DNA from: Lachnospiraceae bacterium
GTDB lineage: Bacteria > Bacillota > Clostridia > Lachnospirales > Lachnospiraceae
Direction: 5' to 3'
Length of the DNA: 64,000 nt
NCBI GenBank assembly: GCA_029227035.1
Contig: JAQXZD010000099.1
Location: forward strand, 1 to 64,000
Made by a program: the position numbers and the translations under genes. Positions 51,328 to 61,515 of the stretch are shown here, one piece after another. The notes under the pieces are model-generated. The model did no database searches, was not told the origin of the DNA, and saw only the letters and a list, made by a program, of their open reading frames with translations. Position 1 is the first letter of the stretch. Each line of letters starts with the position of its first letter.

Positions 51328-53043
51328 ATGAATAGTTTAGTAATTGTGTTAATCGGTGTGCTTGTGCTGGCATTGGGTTACATATTGTACGGACGCTGGC
51401 TGGCTAAGAAATGGGGAATTGATCCGAAGGCCGAGACACCGGCAGTGAAGTATGAGGATGGACAGGATTTTGTACCTTCTTCAAAATTTACGGTATTTTC
51501 GCATCAGTTTTCTTCCATCGCAGGAGCAGGACCTGTCACCGGACCGATTCTTGCATCTGTATTCGGATGGGTACCGGTTATGCTCTGGCTGTTAATCGGC
51601 GGTCTGTTTTTCGGTGCGGTACAGGATTTCGGAGCTTTGTATGCATCGGTAAAAAACGAAGGAAAATCAATGGGTATGCTGATTGAAAAGTATATTGGCA
51701 AGATGGGACGTAAGCTTTTCATGCTTTTCTGCTGGCTTTTTACTCTGTTGGTTATTGCAGCATTTACGGATATGGTAGCCGGAACATTTCAGGCGTTTCC
51801 GGTAGATGCGGCAACAGGAAAGGCAGTTACCGAGCCGGTATTTGCAAACGGTGCAGCGGCATCCGTTTCCATGCTGTTTATCCTGGTAGCGGTTATCATG
51901 GGACTGATTCTGAAAAAGGTAACAAACATAAATGAGATTGTTAAGGGCGTTCTCGCCATTGGTCTGATTATCGTCATGTTTGCAATCGGTATGAAGCTTC
52001 CGATTTATGCAGATAAGAATGTATGGATTTACATTATTATGGCATATCTGTTTCTTGCATCCGTTCTTCCGATGTGGTTACTGATGCAGCCGAGAGATTA
52101 CATGACAACCTATATGCTTCTTGGCATGATTATCGGTGCAGTGGTCGGTGTGCTGGTGGCACATCCGGACATGAACCTGAATGCTTTCAACGGATTTACA
52201 CTTGTGGCAGCAGACGGAAGCAAGTCTTATCTGTTCCCGACACTGTTTGTAACCATCGCCTGCGGTGCGGTATCCGGTTTCCACAGTCTGGTATCTTCCG
52301 GAACTTCATCCAAGACCATCCGGAATGAAAAGGATATGCCGATGGTCGGATACGGTGCCATGGTGGTAGAGTCTTTACTTGGTATTATTGCACTTGTTGT
52401 TGTCGGTGCAGTGGCAGTAAACGGCACAAAGCCGGAGGGAACTCCGTTTGCCATCTTCTCCTCAGGTGTTGCCGGATTTTTGGAGAAACTTGGACTGCCG
52501 GTAGAGGTGGCAACGGTATTTATGACCATGTGTGTATCGGCTCTGGCTCTGACATCTCTGGATTCTGTTGCACGAATCGGAAGAATGTCTTTCCAGGAGC
52601 TGTTCTATGACGATACCACAGATCCTTCCAAGATGGGACCGGTTCGCAAGGTACTGACCAATAAGTATTTTGCAACGGTAATTACTCTGTTCTTTGGCTG
52701 GCTCTTATGCCTTGGCGGATACAACAATGTATGGCCGTTATTCGGTTCTGCAAACCAGCTTCTTGCAGCACTGGTACTGATTGCTCTGGCTGTATTCTTA
52801 AAGACAACCGGACGTACCGGCTGGACCTTGTATGTGCCGATGTTTGCAATGCTTGCAGTTACCTTTACGGCACTTGTCCAGAAGACAATTGCTCTGATTG
52901 GCAATGTCGCAAGTGGAAATGCAACCTTCCTGGTAGATGGCTTGCAGCTCATTATTGCAATTCTTTTGATGGTACTTGGTGTGCTGGTTGCGGCAAGCTG
53001 CTTCCAGAAGCTCTTCAAAAAGAAAGAAAAGCAGGCAGCTTAA
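51328..53043 (+). CDS. CstA-family transporter (carbon starvation protein / peptide or pyruvate permease)
   Basis: A 571-aa membrane protein with about 15 helices. The family blocks are near the N-terminus (GAGPVTGPILASVFGW and QDFGALYASVKNEGKS) and GSANQLLAALVLIALAVF near the C-terminus. CstA and its relatives import peptides or pyruvate. The upstream T-box ties expression to amino-acid shortage, which favours an amino-acid or peptide role here. The ATG at 51328 follows AAAGGAG; the track's start is three codons earlier. Confidence 0.92.
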   Translation: MNSLVIVLIGVLVLALGYILYGRWLAKKWGIDPKAETPAVKYEDGQDFVPSSKFTVFSHQFSSIAGAGPVTGPILASVFGWVPVMLWLLIGGLFFGAVQDFGALYASVKNEGKSMGMLIEKYIGKMGRKLFMLFCWLFTLLVIAAFTDMVAGTFQAFPVDAATGKAVTEPVFANGAAASVSMLFILVAVIMGLILKKVTNINEIVKGVLAIGLIIVMFAIGMKLPIYADKNVWIYIIMAYLFLASVLPMWLLMQPRDYMTTYMLLGMIIGAVVGVLVAHPDMNLNAFNGFTLVAADGSKSYLFPTLFVTIACGAVSGFHSLVSSGTSSKTIRNEKDMPMVGYGAMVVESLLGIIALVVVGAVAVNGTKPEGTPFAIFSSGVAGFLEKLGLPVEVATVFMTMCVSALALTSLDSVARIGRMSFQELFYDDTTDPSKMGPVRKVLTNKYFATVITLFFGWLLCLGGYNNVWPLFGSANQLLAALVLIALAVFLKTTGRTGWTLYVPMFAMLAVTFTALVQKTIALIGNVASGNATFLVDGLQLIIAILLMVLGVLVAASCFQKLFKKKEKQAA

Positions 53044-53061
53044 CAACTGTGTATAAGAAAG

Positions 53062-53099
53062 AAGCATTTCCGCGGGTTTTTGTGGAAATGCTTTTTTTT
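53062..53099 (+). terminator. Intrinsic terminator after the CstA-family gene
   Basis: AAGCATTTCC / GGAAATGCTT stem with a 12-13 base loop and seven T. Confidence 0.88.
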
Positions 53100-53170
53100 A
53101 ATAAATACTCTCCCATATCTGTGGGAAAAATGATAGAATAGGCACAGAGTTTGTTTACAGAGGTGAGGAC

Positions 53171-53548
53171 ATGAAATATTTAAGACAACTACTAATCATT
53201 CTTTTGTTTTCTTTTATCGGGGAGCTGTTGCATGCTTTTATTCCCTTGCAGATTCCCGCCAGCATTTACGGGCTGGTGCTTTTGTTTGTGGCGCTGATGG
53301 CAGGCTGGATTAAGCTGCCGCAGGTAAGTGAAACGGCAAAATTTTTGATTGAAATTATGCCCATGATGTTTATTCCGGCAGGAGTGGGGCTGATGGTAAG
53401 CTGGGGAGAGCTTAAGCCGATTCTGCTTCCGGTCTGTGTCATTGTCGTGGTTTCCACGATTCTGGTGATGGGCGTATCCGGCAGGGTGACGCAGACTATG
53501 ATGCGTTCGGCCCGGAAAAAGAAGATTGCGAAAGGAAAAGAAGAATGA
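53171..53548 (+). CDS. CidA/LrgA holin-like protein
   Basis: A 125-aa protein with four membrane helices (LLIILLFSFIGELLHAFIPL, ASIYGLVLLFVALMAG). LrgA/CidA proteins influence murein hydrolase activity, and in some species pyruvate uptake, together with LrgB. A 4-base overlap joins it to lrgB. Confidence 0.9.
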   Translation: MKYLRQLLIILLFSFIGELLHAFIPLQIPASIYGLVLLFVALMAGWIKLPQVSETAKFLIEIMPMMFIPAGVGLMVSWGELKPILLPVCVIVVVSTILVMGVSGRVTQTMMRSARKKKIAKGKEE

Positions 53549-54243
53549 AGGAATTTTGGCAGAACTCGGTATTTTTTGGAGTGTTTATCAGTATTCTCAC
53601 TTATGAGATTGGTGTGCTTATCAAGAAAAAATGGAATGTTGCATTGTTTAATCCACTTTTAATTTCAATTATTTTAATTATTGTTTTCCTGCAGTGCTTT
53701 CATGTGGATTATGAGACTTATGAGTCCGGAGCAAAATACCTGTCGTATTTTCTGACACCGGCCACTGTGGCGCTGGCGGTGCCGCTTTACGAGCAGATAG
53801 AGCCGCTTAAGAAGAACTGGAAAGCAATTATGGCAGGTATTCTGGCGGGAACGCTGACTTCCGCAGTCTGTGTGCTGGTTTTTGCGCTGCTGTTCGGATT
53901 CAGCCACAAGCAGTTTGTGACACTGCTTCCGAAGTCCATTACCACGGCAATCGGAATGGGAATGTCGGAAGAGCTGGGAGGAATTGTGACCATCACGGTT
54001 GCGTCGATTGTTGTGACCGGACTTTTGGGGAACATGTTTGCGGAAACTATCTGCAGGCTGTTTCATATTACGGATCCGGTTGCCGTGGGAATCGGGATCG
54101 GTACGGCATCCCATGCGATGGGAACAGCAAAGGCTATGGAGCTGGGTGAGGTGGAAGGTGCCATGAGCAGTCTCTCCATAGCAGTCTCGGGACTTCTCAC
54201 CGTCGTGGTAGCCATTGTCTTTTCCAATATATATCCTCTGTAA
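53545..54243 (+). CDS. LrgB-family membrane protein
   Basis: A 232-aa partner of the LrgA-like protein with seven or eight membrane segments. It has the conserved LPKSITTAIGMGMSEELGG and a GIGTASHAMGTAKAMELGE block near the C-terminus, diagnostic of LrgB. The pair follows a possible pyruvate/peptide permease, so a shared role in uptake under starvation is conceivable but unproven. Confidence 0.92.
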   Translation: MKEFWQNSVFFGVFISILTYEIGVLIKKKWNVALFNPLLISIILIIVFLQCFHVDYETYESGAKYLSYFLTPATVALAVPLYEQIEPLKKNWKAIMAGILAGTLTSAVCVLVFALLFGFSHKQFVTLLPKSITTAIGMGMSEELGGIVTITVASIVVTGLLGNMFAETICRLFHITDPVAVGIGIGTASHAMGTAKAMELGEVEGAMSSLSIAVSGLLTVVVAIVFSNIYPL

Positions 54244-54278
54244 CAGAGTATGGGAGACTGCGAAACTGCATGAAAGTA

Positions 54279-54505
54279 ATTGCCTGTTAAAAATTGTACC
54301 ATTTCACAGGAGAGCATCATATTTTGTTCAAGTCAAGAATCGAGTTTGGACCAGAAACGATTTCACATAATTGCCGACAATTTGCAACTTTTACGCTATT
54401 ATCTCACGTGGAGCACTTTGGTCCTGTCGATTCTTGGCCTTTCAAAAACACGATGCCCCCCTGCGAAATATTACTAAGAGTGCAAGGCAACTACTTGATG
54501 GAGTA
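54279..54505. repeat. Dispersed palindromic element, copy 2 (inverted orientation)
   Basis: Shares with copies 1 and 3 the arms ATCATATTTTGTTCAAGTC, AAGAATCGA, GGACCAGA and the core TTGCAACTTTTACGCTATTA, here in the opposite direction. Outer TTGCCT/AGGCAA are possible ends. Fills the gap between lrgB and addB; the ORFs called here are inside the repeat. Confidence 0.8.
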
Positions 54506-54551
54506 CCGCAATCGTTGATGTAGCAGAATATGGGAAATGAAGGAGAGAGAG

Positions 54552-57500
54552 ATGTCGCTACAGTTTGTTCTTGGCAGCTCAGGGAGCGGAAAAACAGAAT
54601 ATATTTACCGGAAAGTGGTGGAGGAAGCAGGAAAGCATCCGAAGAAGAATTATCTTGTGATTGTGCCGGAGCAGTTTACCCTGCAGACACAGCAGAAACT
54701 GGTGGAGCTGGCACCCGCCCATGCCATCATGAATATCGACGTGCTGAGTTTTAAGAGACTTGCGTACCGTGTGTTTGATGAACTGGGGAAAAATGATATA
54801 CAGGTGATTGAGGAGACAGGAAAAAACCTGATTCTCCGAAAGCTTGCGGGAGAGCAGGAGGAGAAGCTTACGGTGTTTCGCCCGAATATGAACCGGATGG
54901 GATATATCGGGGAAATCAAATCCCTGCTCTCGGAGCTGGTGCAGTATAATGTATCACCCGAGCAGCTTACGGAGATTACAAGGCGGCAGGATATCTCCCC
55001 GGTGCTGGCGGCAAAGCTTAAGGACGTGGTGACCATGTATCGGGCATTTAACGACTATATGCAGGAAAGTTATATCACGGCTGAAGAAATATTGCATGTG
55101 TTAAAGGAGCTTGCACCACAGTCAGCCATCTTAAAAGACAGCGTGATTGTCTTTGATGAGTTTACCGGTTTTACACCGATACAGAATGACCTGCTCCATG
55201 AACTTTTAAGGATTGCGGAGCATATTTTTGTTGTGCTTACCATGGATGAGCGGGAAGATTTTTATCACAGTACCGGAAGTGAAGATCTTTTTGATATGTC
55301 AAAAAAGACCATTGCAGCCCTGATGAAGATGGCAAACGAGCAGCATATCGAAGTGCTGGAACCGGTGGTGCTTGGAGACAGCGGGAAGAAGCGTTTCGCA
55401 AATGCACCGGCGCTTGCCTTTATGGAGCAGAACCTGTTTCGTCCGCAATACGAAAAAATGCAGGGAGAGGTTCGGGAGATTCGGATTTCTGCAGTGCGTT
55501 CCCCAAGGGAGGAACTGATTCTTGTGGCAAGGGAAATTAACCGGCTGATTCGTAAGGGATATCATTACCGGGAGATTGCGGTTGTGACGGGAGCAGTGGA
55601 GAACTATCAAAGCTATGTGGAGTCTGTCTTTCGCAAATATGAGATTCCGTATTTTATGGATACCACGAAGGAAGTCCTGTTTCATCCGTTTATCGAGTTT
55701 GTGAGGGCTACGCTTGAGGTGGTGGAGAGCAATTACAGCTATGAAGCCATGATGCGTTTCCTGCGGTGCGGATTCTGTGGCATTGAGCAGGAGGAACTGG
55801 ACAGGCTGGATTTGTATCTGACCGCCACCGGCATCCGGGGAAGGGCAGCCTGGAAGAAAAGATGGGTACATATGCCGGCGCAGAAAAGCCTGTACGATCT
55901 GGAGAAACTGGAGGAGCTTCGCGTCACCATCTATGATATTCTGGAGCCTCTTACAGAGGTGTTCTCTAAAAAGGAAGCCTGTGTGAGTGATGGAATTGAA
56001 GCGCTGTATGCCATGTTTGTCCGTCTGCAGGTGGAGCAGCAACTGTGGGACAGGGAGCAGGAGCTGTTAAGTCTGGACGAGCAGGCAAAGGCGAAGGAGT
56101 ATGGACAGATTTATCGTATTGTCATGGAACTTCTGGAAAAATACTATGCGCTTCTGGGACAGGAAAAGCTGGATATTGAGGAGTTTTCGGATATTCTGGA
56201 CGCGGGGCTGTCGGCAGCTTCCGTCGCTGTGATTCCGCCGGGATATGACAGCGTAACCATCGGAGATATCGAGCGTACCCGATTGGATTATACCAAGATT
56301 TTATTTTTTATCGGTGTGAATGACGGGGTGATTCCAAAGTCCGGCAATTCCGGTGGAATTATTTCCGAGTATGAAAGGGAATATCTGATGGAAGCGGATA
56401 TGGAGCTGGCACCGGGAGTACGGGAGCAGGCTTTTATCCAGAGATTTTATTTATATCGCAATTTGACAAAGCCTTCAGAGGGACTGTATATCAGCTATTC
56501 CAAGCTTGACCATGAGGGGAAAAGCGTGCGCCCGTCCTATCTGGTCGGAATGTTAAAGAAGCTGTTTCCGCAACTGGAAGTAAGGGAATATGAAGATGTG
56601 GAGGCAGGAGAGGATTTCTATACAAAAGGCGCTGCCATAGATTATCTTCTGCACGGAAACAGAGACGAATCCTGGATGGCGCTTGCCAAGTGGTTCCTTC
56701 ACGGGGATGAGGCGGATGCCCGCAGGGTGGAGGAGCTTCTGGCGGCGGAATACAAAACTTATGTCAATACACCAATCAGCAAGGCGGTTGCGCTGGCATT
56801 GTACGGCAGAAAGCCGACGGCGAGTGTTACGCGGCTGGAGCAGTTTGCGGCCTGTGCCTATGCACATTACCTACAGTATGGCCTGAAACTGAAGGAGCGG
56901 GAGACTGCAGGCTTTGAGAGCGTGGATATGGGAAACCTGTATCACATGGCATTGGAGCGTTACAGCAGGAAGCTTGAGGAATCCCGGTATGACTGGTTTG
57001 GCGTCCCGGATACGGTGCGGGAAGAACTGGCGCATGAGGCAATGCAGGAGGCTTTTGATTCCTATCCCAATGCCGCAATGTATGGGACGGCGGAGAATAG
57101 CTACCGGGCAAAGCGGATGGAAGAGATTTTTTCGAGGACGGTATGGGCGCTGACCGGACAGGTGCGGGCAGGGGAATTCGTACCGAAAGATTTTGAGATT
57201 TCTTTTGCCGAGCTGTATGATGTGGATGCGTTGGAAGTGGAATTGGCAGATGATGTCCGAATGAAATTAAACGGACGTATCGACCGACTGGACAGCTATG
57301 ATGACGGAAATCATATCTCGATTAAAATAATTGATTACAAGTCCGGCAATACAAAATTTGACTTGGTTCGCATCTATCAGGGCCTGCAGTTGCAGCTCAT
57401 GTTCTATATGAATGCGGCAGTCGAGCTGAGCCGGAAAAAATATCAGGGGAGGGAAATCCTGCCGGGAGGTGTGCTCTATTATCACATTGATGATCCGGTG

Positions 57501-57986
57501 CTGGAAGCGGACGGAGAAATGACAGAGGCAGAGGCAGAACATGCGCTGATGCTGGCGCTTCGCCCGGATGGTCTGGTCAATGCGGATGAGAATATTTACC
57601 GGGCAATGGACCGGGATCTGGAAGGAAAATCTGAGGTGATTCCTCTGGAACTGAAAAAATCCGGTGAAATCTCCGAGGCACGTTCCCATGTGGCAACCAC
57701 GGAAGAGTTCAATCTGCTTTCCCGCTATACGGCTGAGAAGATACGGCAGAACGGGCAGGCGGTTTATGACGGGGATGTGAGTGTGAATCCGTACCGGATG
57801 GGAACCCAGAGCAGTTGCGATTACTGTCCGTATGCTTCGGTCTGCGGACTGGACGGAAAGATTCCGGGATATGCCTACCGTTATCCGGAGAACCTGAAAA
57901 AAGAGGAAGTGCTGGAGAAAATGGAGACGGAACTGGCACGCAGAAAGCAGCACAAGGAGGAACCGCAGCATGAAGTGGACAAGTGA
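54552..57986 (+). CDS. addB: AddB, helicase-nuclease subunit
   Basis: Subunit of the AddAB double-strand-break processing enzyme that feeds RecA. The 1144-aa protein has an N-terminal Walker A-like LGSSGSGKTEY, a long inactivated helicase core and a C-terminal RecB-type nuclease (IIDYKSGNTKFDL). The iron-sulfur cysteines are seen in CDYCPYASVC near the end and FAACAYAHY further upstream. ATG 54552 is chosen for AAGGAG at 6-base spacing. Overlaps addA by 17 bp. Confidence 0.95.
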   Translation: MSLQFVLGSSGSGKTEYIYRKVVEEAGKHPKKNYLVIVPEQFTLQTQQKLVELAPAHAIMNIDVLSFKRLAYRVFDELGKNDIQVIEETGKNLILRKLAGEQEEKLTVFRPNMNRMGYIGEIKSLLSELVQYNVSPEQLTEITRRQDISPVLAAKLKDVVTMYRAFNDYMQESYITAEEILHVLKELAPQSAILKDSVIVFDEFTGFTPIQNDLLHELLRIAEHIFVVLTMDEREDFYHSTGSEDLFDMSKKTIAALMKMANEQHIEVLEPVVLGDSGKKRFANAPALAFMEQNLFRPQYEKMQGEVREIRISAVRSPREELILVAREINRLIRKGYHYREIAVVTGAVENYQSYVESVFRKYEIPYFMDTTKEVLFHPFIEFVRATLEVVESNYSYEAMMRFLRCGFCGIEQEELDRLDLYLTATGIRGRAAWKKRWVHMPAQKSLYDLEKLEELRVTIYDILEPLTEVFSKKEACVSDGIEALYAMFVRLQVEQQLWDREQELLSLDEQAKAKEYGQIYRIVMELLEKYYALLGQEKLDIEEFSDILDAGLSAASVAVIPPGYDSVTIGDIERTRLDYTKILFFIGVNDGVIPKSGNSGGIISEYEREYLMEADMELAPGVREQAFIQRFYLYRNLTKPSEGLYISYSKLDHEGKSVRPSYLVGMLKKLFPQLEVREYEDVEAGEDFYTKGAAIDYLLHGNRDESWMALAKWFLHGDEADARRVEELLAAEYKTYVNTPISKAVALALYGRKPTASVTRLEQFAACAYAHYLQYGLKLKERETAGFESVDMGNLYHMALERYSRKLEESRYDWFGVPDTVREELAHEAMQEAFDSYPNAAMYGTAENSYRAKRMEEIFSRTVWALTGQVRAGEFVPKDFEISFAELYDVDALEVELADDVRMKLNGRIDRLDSYDDGNHISIKIIDYKSGNTKFDLVRIYQGLQLQLMFYMNAAVELSRKKYQGREILPGGVLYYHIDDPVLEADGEMTEAEAEHALMLALRPDGLVNADENIYRAMDRDLEGKSEVIPLELKKSGEISEARSHVATTEEFNLLSRYTAEKIRQNGQAVYDGDVSVNPYRMGTQSSCDYCPYASVCGLDGKIPGYAYRYPENLKKEEVLEKMETELARRKQHKEEPQHEVDK

Positions 57987-60900
57987 GCAGCAGAAGGTAA
58001 TTGAATACAGAGACCGGGATATTCTGGTATCCGCTGCGGCAGGTTCCGGAAAGACGGCGGTGTTGGTGGAGCGTATTATCAGACGGATTACCGATCCGGA
58101 AAATCCCATGGACATTGACAGGCTTTTGGTGGTGACTTTTACGAAAGCGGCTGCGGCAGAGATGCGGGAGCGTATCGGAAATGCCATAGAGGAGCAGTGC
58201 GAGAAGAATCCGGCGGACAGCCATCTGCGCAGGCAGTCGGCGCTTCTTCACAATGCGATGATTACCACCATAGACAGCTTCTGCCTGTTTGTGGTGCGGA
58301 ATCATTTTGATGAGATCCATCTGGATCCGAATTTCCGCATTGCGGACGAGGGCGAGATACGGCTGTTGGAACAGGATGTATTAAAGCAGGTTTTTGAGGA
58401 ATGCTATGGGGAGCAGTCGGAGAGCTTTACGCATCTGATTGATACCTATGCGGGAAAACGAAACGATGCTGCGGTGCGCGATATGGTGGGGAAAATCTAT
58501 CGGATGTCTTTGAGCAGTCCATGGCCGAAGGAATGGGTGCAGGGACTGGGTGAGCCTTACCGGGCAGAGGATACCGAGGGTCTTTTTCAGACACCGATGT
58601 TTCAGGATATTGCGGAAAATGCAAAGCTTCTGCTTTGTGATATGCGAAAAAGACTTTCGGAACTGCTTGTGACCGCGCAGGCGGAAGATGGGCCTACGGT
58701 TTATGCAAAGACTCTGGAAGAGGACATTGCTGCGTTGGAGCAGGCAAAGGAGTTGGAAGGCTATGAGGCGGTGAAGGACTTTTTTGCCGGTTTAAAGTTT
58801 GGAAATCTGTCTCCGGTTCGCAAATATACGGGCGATATCTTAAAGAAAGAGGCGGTGCAGAACGAGCGGAATGCCATCAAAAAAGAGATTGAGGAGATGC
58901 GGAAAAAGTATTTTTCCGGGGATGGGGATGCGATACTGGAGCAGTTGAAGCGCCTGCGTCCGCTGGTGGAGGAACTGGTTCGTGTCACGCTTTTGTATAT
59001 GGATGCCATGGAGCGGGCAAAACGGAAAAAGAGGATTGTGGATTTTTCCGATATCGAGCATTTTGCGCTGAAGATTCTGGTGGATGAAGAGACGAAGTGC
59101 AGCAAGCAGACGGCGCAGGAGTTTCAGGCACATTTCGAAGAGATTATGATTGATGAATACCAGGACAGCAATCAGGTGCAGGAAGAGATTATGCTTGCCA
59201 TCTCCAAGGAACACAATATGTTTATGGTGGGGGATGTGAAGCAGAGTATTTACCGTTTTCGTCTGGCAAGACCGGAGTTGTTTATGCAAAAATATGACAG
59301 CTTTTCGACGGAGGATGGGCTGCAGCAGAGAATTGACCTGCACAGGAATTTCCGAAGCCGGAGAGAGGTTGTGGATTTCTGTAATGATATCTTTTATAAG
59401 ATTATGAGTCCGGATCTTGGAAAAGTCCGGTATGACGAAGAGGCGGCACTTTATTGTGGAGCGTCTTATCCGGAAAATACCGGTATGGATGCGGAGCTTC
59501 TTCTGGTGGATGAGGAGGATCCGCTTCTTGCTGACAAAAAGGACTGGAATAAGCATGAGCTGGAAGCACATCTGGTGGCTGTGCGGATTCAGGAACTGAT
59601 GAAGCAGACCATGGTGACACAGAAGGACGGAACCACCCGTCCGCTCCGTTATTCGGATATCGTCATTTTGTTTCGAAGCCTCAAAAACTGGGGAACGGAT
59701 TTTGTGAAGGTGCTGGAGGAACATGGAATTCCGGCTTATGTGGAGTCTTCCACGGGTTATTTCTCCGCGACGGAGGTACAGACGGTACTCAATATGCTTA
59801 AAATTCTGGATAATCCGTATCAGGACATTCCGATGGCTGCAGTACTCAAATCACCAATTGTGGGGCTGGACGAGGAGGAGCTGGCGGAGATTCGTGTGAA
59901 GGATGAGACGGTTACGTTTGCGGAGGCTGCCATGCAGGAGATGCGGGAAGCCGGAGAAGGACCGCTTTTTGAGTTTTACAGGACATATTGTGCGCTCAGG
60001 GAAAAGCAGGATCTGCCAATTCATGAGCTGATACAGGAGCTTTTGGAGCAGACGGGATACGGAAATTATGTGGCGGCGCTTCCGGCAGGGGAGCAGCGCG
60101 CGGCAAATCTCGCAATGCTGGTTGAGAAAGCGGTGGATTATGAGAAAACCAGTTACCGGGGACTGTTTCATTTTGTACGGTACATTGATGCGCTGCAAAA
60201 GTATGAAATTGACTTTGGAGAAGCGGATGTGTCCGGAGAAAATGCGGATGTGGTGCGGATTATGACCATTCATAAGAGCAAAGGTCTGGAATTCCCGGTG
60301 GTATTTGTGTCTGGGCTGTCCAAGAAATTCAATCAGATGGATGCCGGGGACAAGCTTGTGGTGCATGCGGATCTGGGACTTGGACTGACGGAAGTCACGG
60401 GAAGCCCGAAGGTGAAGAAGAACTGCATTTACCGGGAGGAGATTGCAGACAGAATCCGTAGGGAAAATCAGGGCGAGGAGCTCCGGATTCTCTATGTGGC
60501 GCTGACCAGAGCGAAGGAGAAACTGATTTTATCGGGAGTCATAAAGAATTTGGAAAAGACAGTTTCCGGTTATACCGGAAACAGGACTGAGCATATGCCA
60601 ATCAGTTACCGCCAGAGAGTAAAAGCTGGCAGTTATATGGACTGGGTTCTTCCGGCAATGCTGTCCTATCCGGAAAAGTACACCATTGACACGGTGGATG
60701 TCGCGGAGATTGTGACGGCGCAGGTGAAGGAAAAGGCAGACCGGAAGATAAGCCATGGGCAGCTTCTGGAACAGATAGAGGCCGCAGATGACAGTCAGGT
60801 CAGCCGGTATGATGAGCTTTTTTCCTATCAGTATCCTTATCAGAGGGAAATCGGGCGGAAAAGCAAGTATTCCGTTTCTGAGCTTAAGCATGTCTCTCTG

Positions 60901-61515
60901 GTGCAGCAGTATGACAGGACCGAGGGCGGGGAAGAGGTGCCGGATTATGCCAAAAGTGATAAGGACTCTTATATCCCGGCCTTTGCAAGGGGAGCAGAGC
61001 AGACAGACCATGCTTTGGGGGCAAACCGTGGTACAGCGGTTCACCGCGTTATGGAGTGCTTGGATTTTCAGGCTCTTGCACAGGTAGACAGGTCCAGCAG
61101 AACAGAGGTAAAACAGTTTGTTAAATCAGAACTTAACAGAATGTTATCTGCCGGTGAACTGACCAAAGAGTGGTATGAGCTGATTTATCCGCCGGTGATT
61201 GAGACTTTTGCACAGACACAGACGGCAGAGCGCATGGCACAGGCGGCGCTTCGCGGCGAACTGTACCGGGAGAAGCCGTTTGTCATGCAGCAGGATGGCG
61301 TGCTGGTGCAGGGAATCATTGATGTGTTCTGGAGAGAAGAGGACACAATTCAGTTGCTGGATTACAAGACGGACCGGGTGGAGCAGGCGGAGGAGCTGCG
61401 GAAACGCTATCAGATGCAGCTTGATTTGTATGGGGATGCCCTGGAGAGGATTTTTTCCGGAAAAGCAGAGAAATATATTTATTCATTCAGTCTTCAGGAG
61501 GTGGTTACATTATGA
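57970..61515 (+). CDS. addA: AddA, helicase-nuclease subunit
   Basis: UvrD-type helicase with a RecB-type nuclease, 1181 aa. Walker A is SAAAGSGKTAVLVERI, Walker B is IDEYQDSNQVQEE, motif IV is HRNFRSRREV, and motif VI is LYVALTRAKEK. The C-terminal nuclease motif is LLDYKTDRVE followed by YQMQLDLYG. It works with AddB in recombination repair. The maf-like gene starts 4 bases before its stop. Confidence 0.96.
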   Translation: MKWTSEQQKVIEYRDRDILVSAAAGSGKTAVLVERIIRRITDPENPMDIDRLLVVTFTKAAAAEMRERIGNAIEEQCEKNPADSHLRRQSALLHNAMITTIDSFCLFVVRNHFDEIHLDPNFRIADEGEIRLLEQDVLKQVFEECYGEQSESFTHLIDTYAGKRNDAAVRDMVGKIYRMSLSSPWPKEWVQGLGEPYRAEDTEGLFQTPMFQDIAENAKLLLCDMRKRLSELLVTAQAEDGPTVYAKTLEEDIAALEQAKELEGYEAVKDFFAGLKFGNLSPVRKYTGDILKKEAVQNERNAIKKEIEEMRKKYFSGDGDAILEQLKRLRPLVEELVRVTLLYMDAMERAKRKKRIVDFSDIEHFALKILVDEETKCSKQTAQEFQAHFEEIMIDEYQDSNQVQEEIMLAISKEHNMFMVGDVKQSIYRFRLARPELFMQKYDSFSTEDGLQQRIDLHRNFRSRREVVDFCNDIFYKIMSPDLGKVRYDEEAALYCGASYPENTGMDAELLLVDEEDPLLADKKDWNKHELEAHLVAVRIQELMKQTMVTQKDGTTRPLRYSDIVILFRSLKNWGTDFVKVLEEHGIPAYVESSTGYFSATEVQTVLNMLKILDNPYQDIPMAAVLKSPIVGLDEEELAEIRVKDETVTFAEAAMQEMREAGEGPLFEFYRTYCALREKQDLPIHELIQELLEQTGYGNYVAALPAGEQRAANLAMLVEKAVDYEKTSYRGLFHFVRYIDALQKYEIDFGEADVSGENADVVRIMTIHKSKGLEFPVVFVSGLSKKFNQMDAGDKLVVHADLGLGLTEVTGSPKVKKNCIYREEIADRIRRENQGEELRILYVALTRAKEKLILSGVIKNLEKTVSGYTGNRTEHMPISYRQRVKAGSYMDWVLPAMLSYPEKYTIDTVDVAEIVTAQVKEKADRKISHGQLLEQIEAADDSQVSRYDELFSYQYPYQREIGRKSKYSVSELKHVSLVQQYDRTEGGEEVPDYAKSDKDSYIPAFARGAEQTDHALGANRGTAVHRVMECLDFQALAQVDRSSRTEVKQFVKSELNRMLSAGELTKEWYELIYPPVIETFAQTQTAERMAQAALRGELYREKPFVMQQDGVLVQGIIDVFWREEDTIQLLDYKTDRVEQAEELRKRYQMQLDLYGDALERIFSGKAEKYIYSFSLQEVVTL

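Noticed and set aside
54280-54518. 65-74 aa ORFs similar to ORFs at 63612-63868
   Set aside because: Similarity comes from two copies of the palindromic element; codon patterns and starts do not support proteins.
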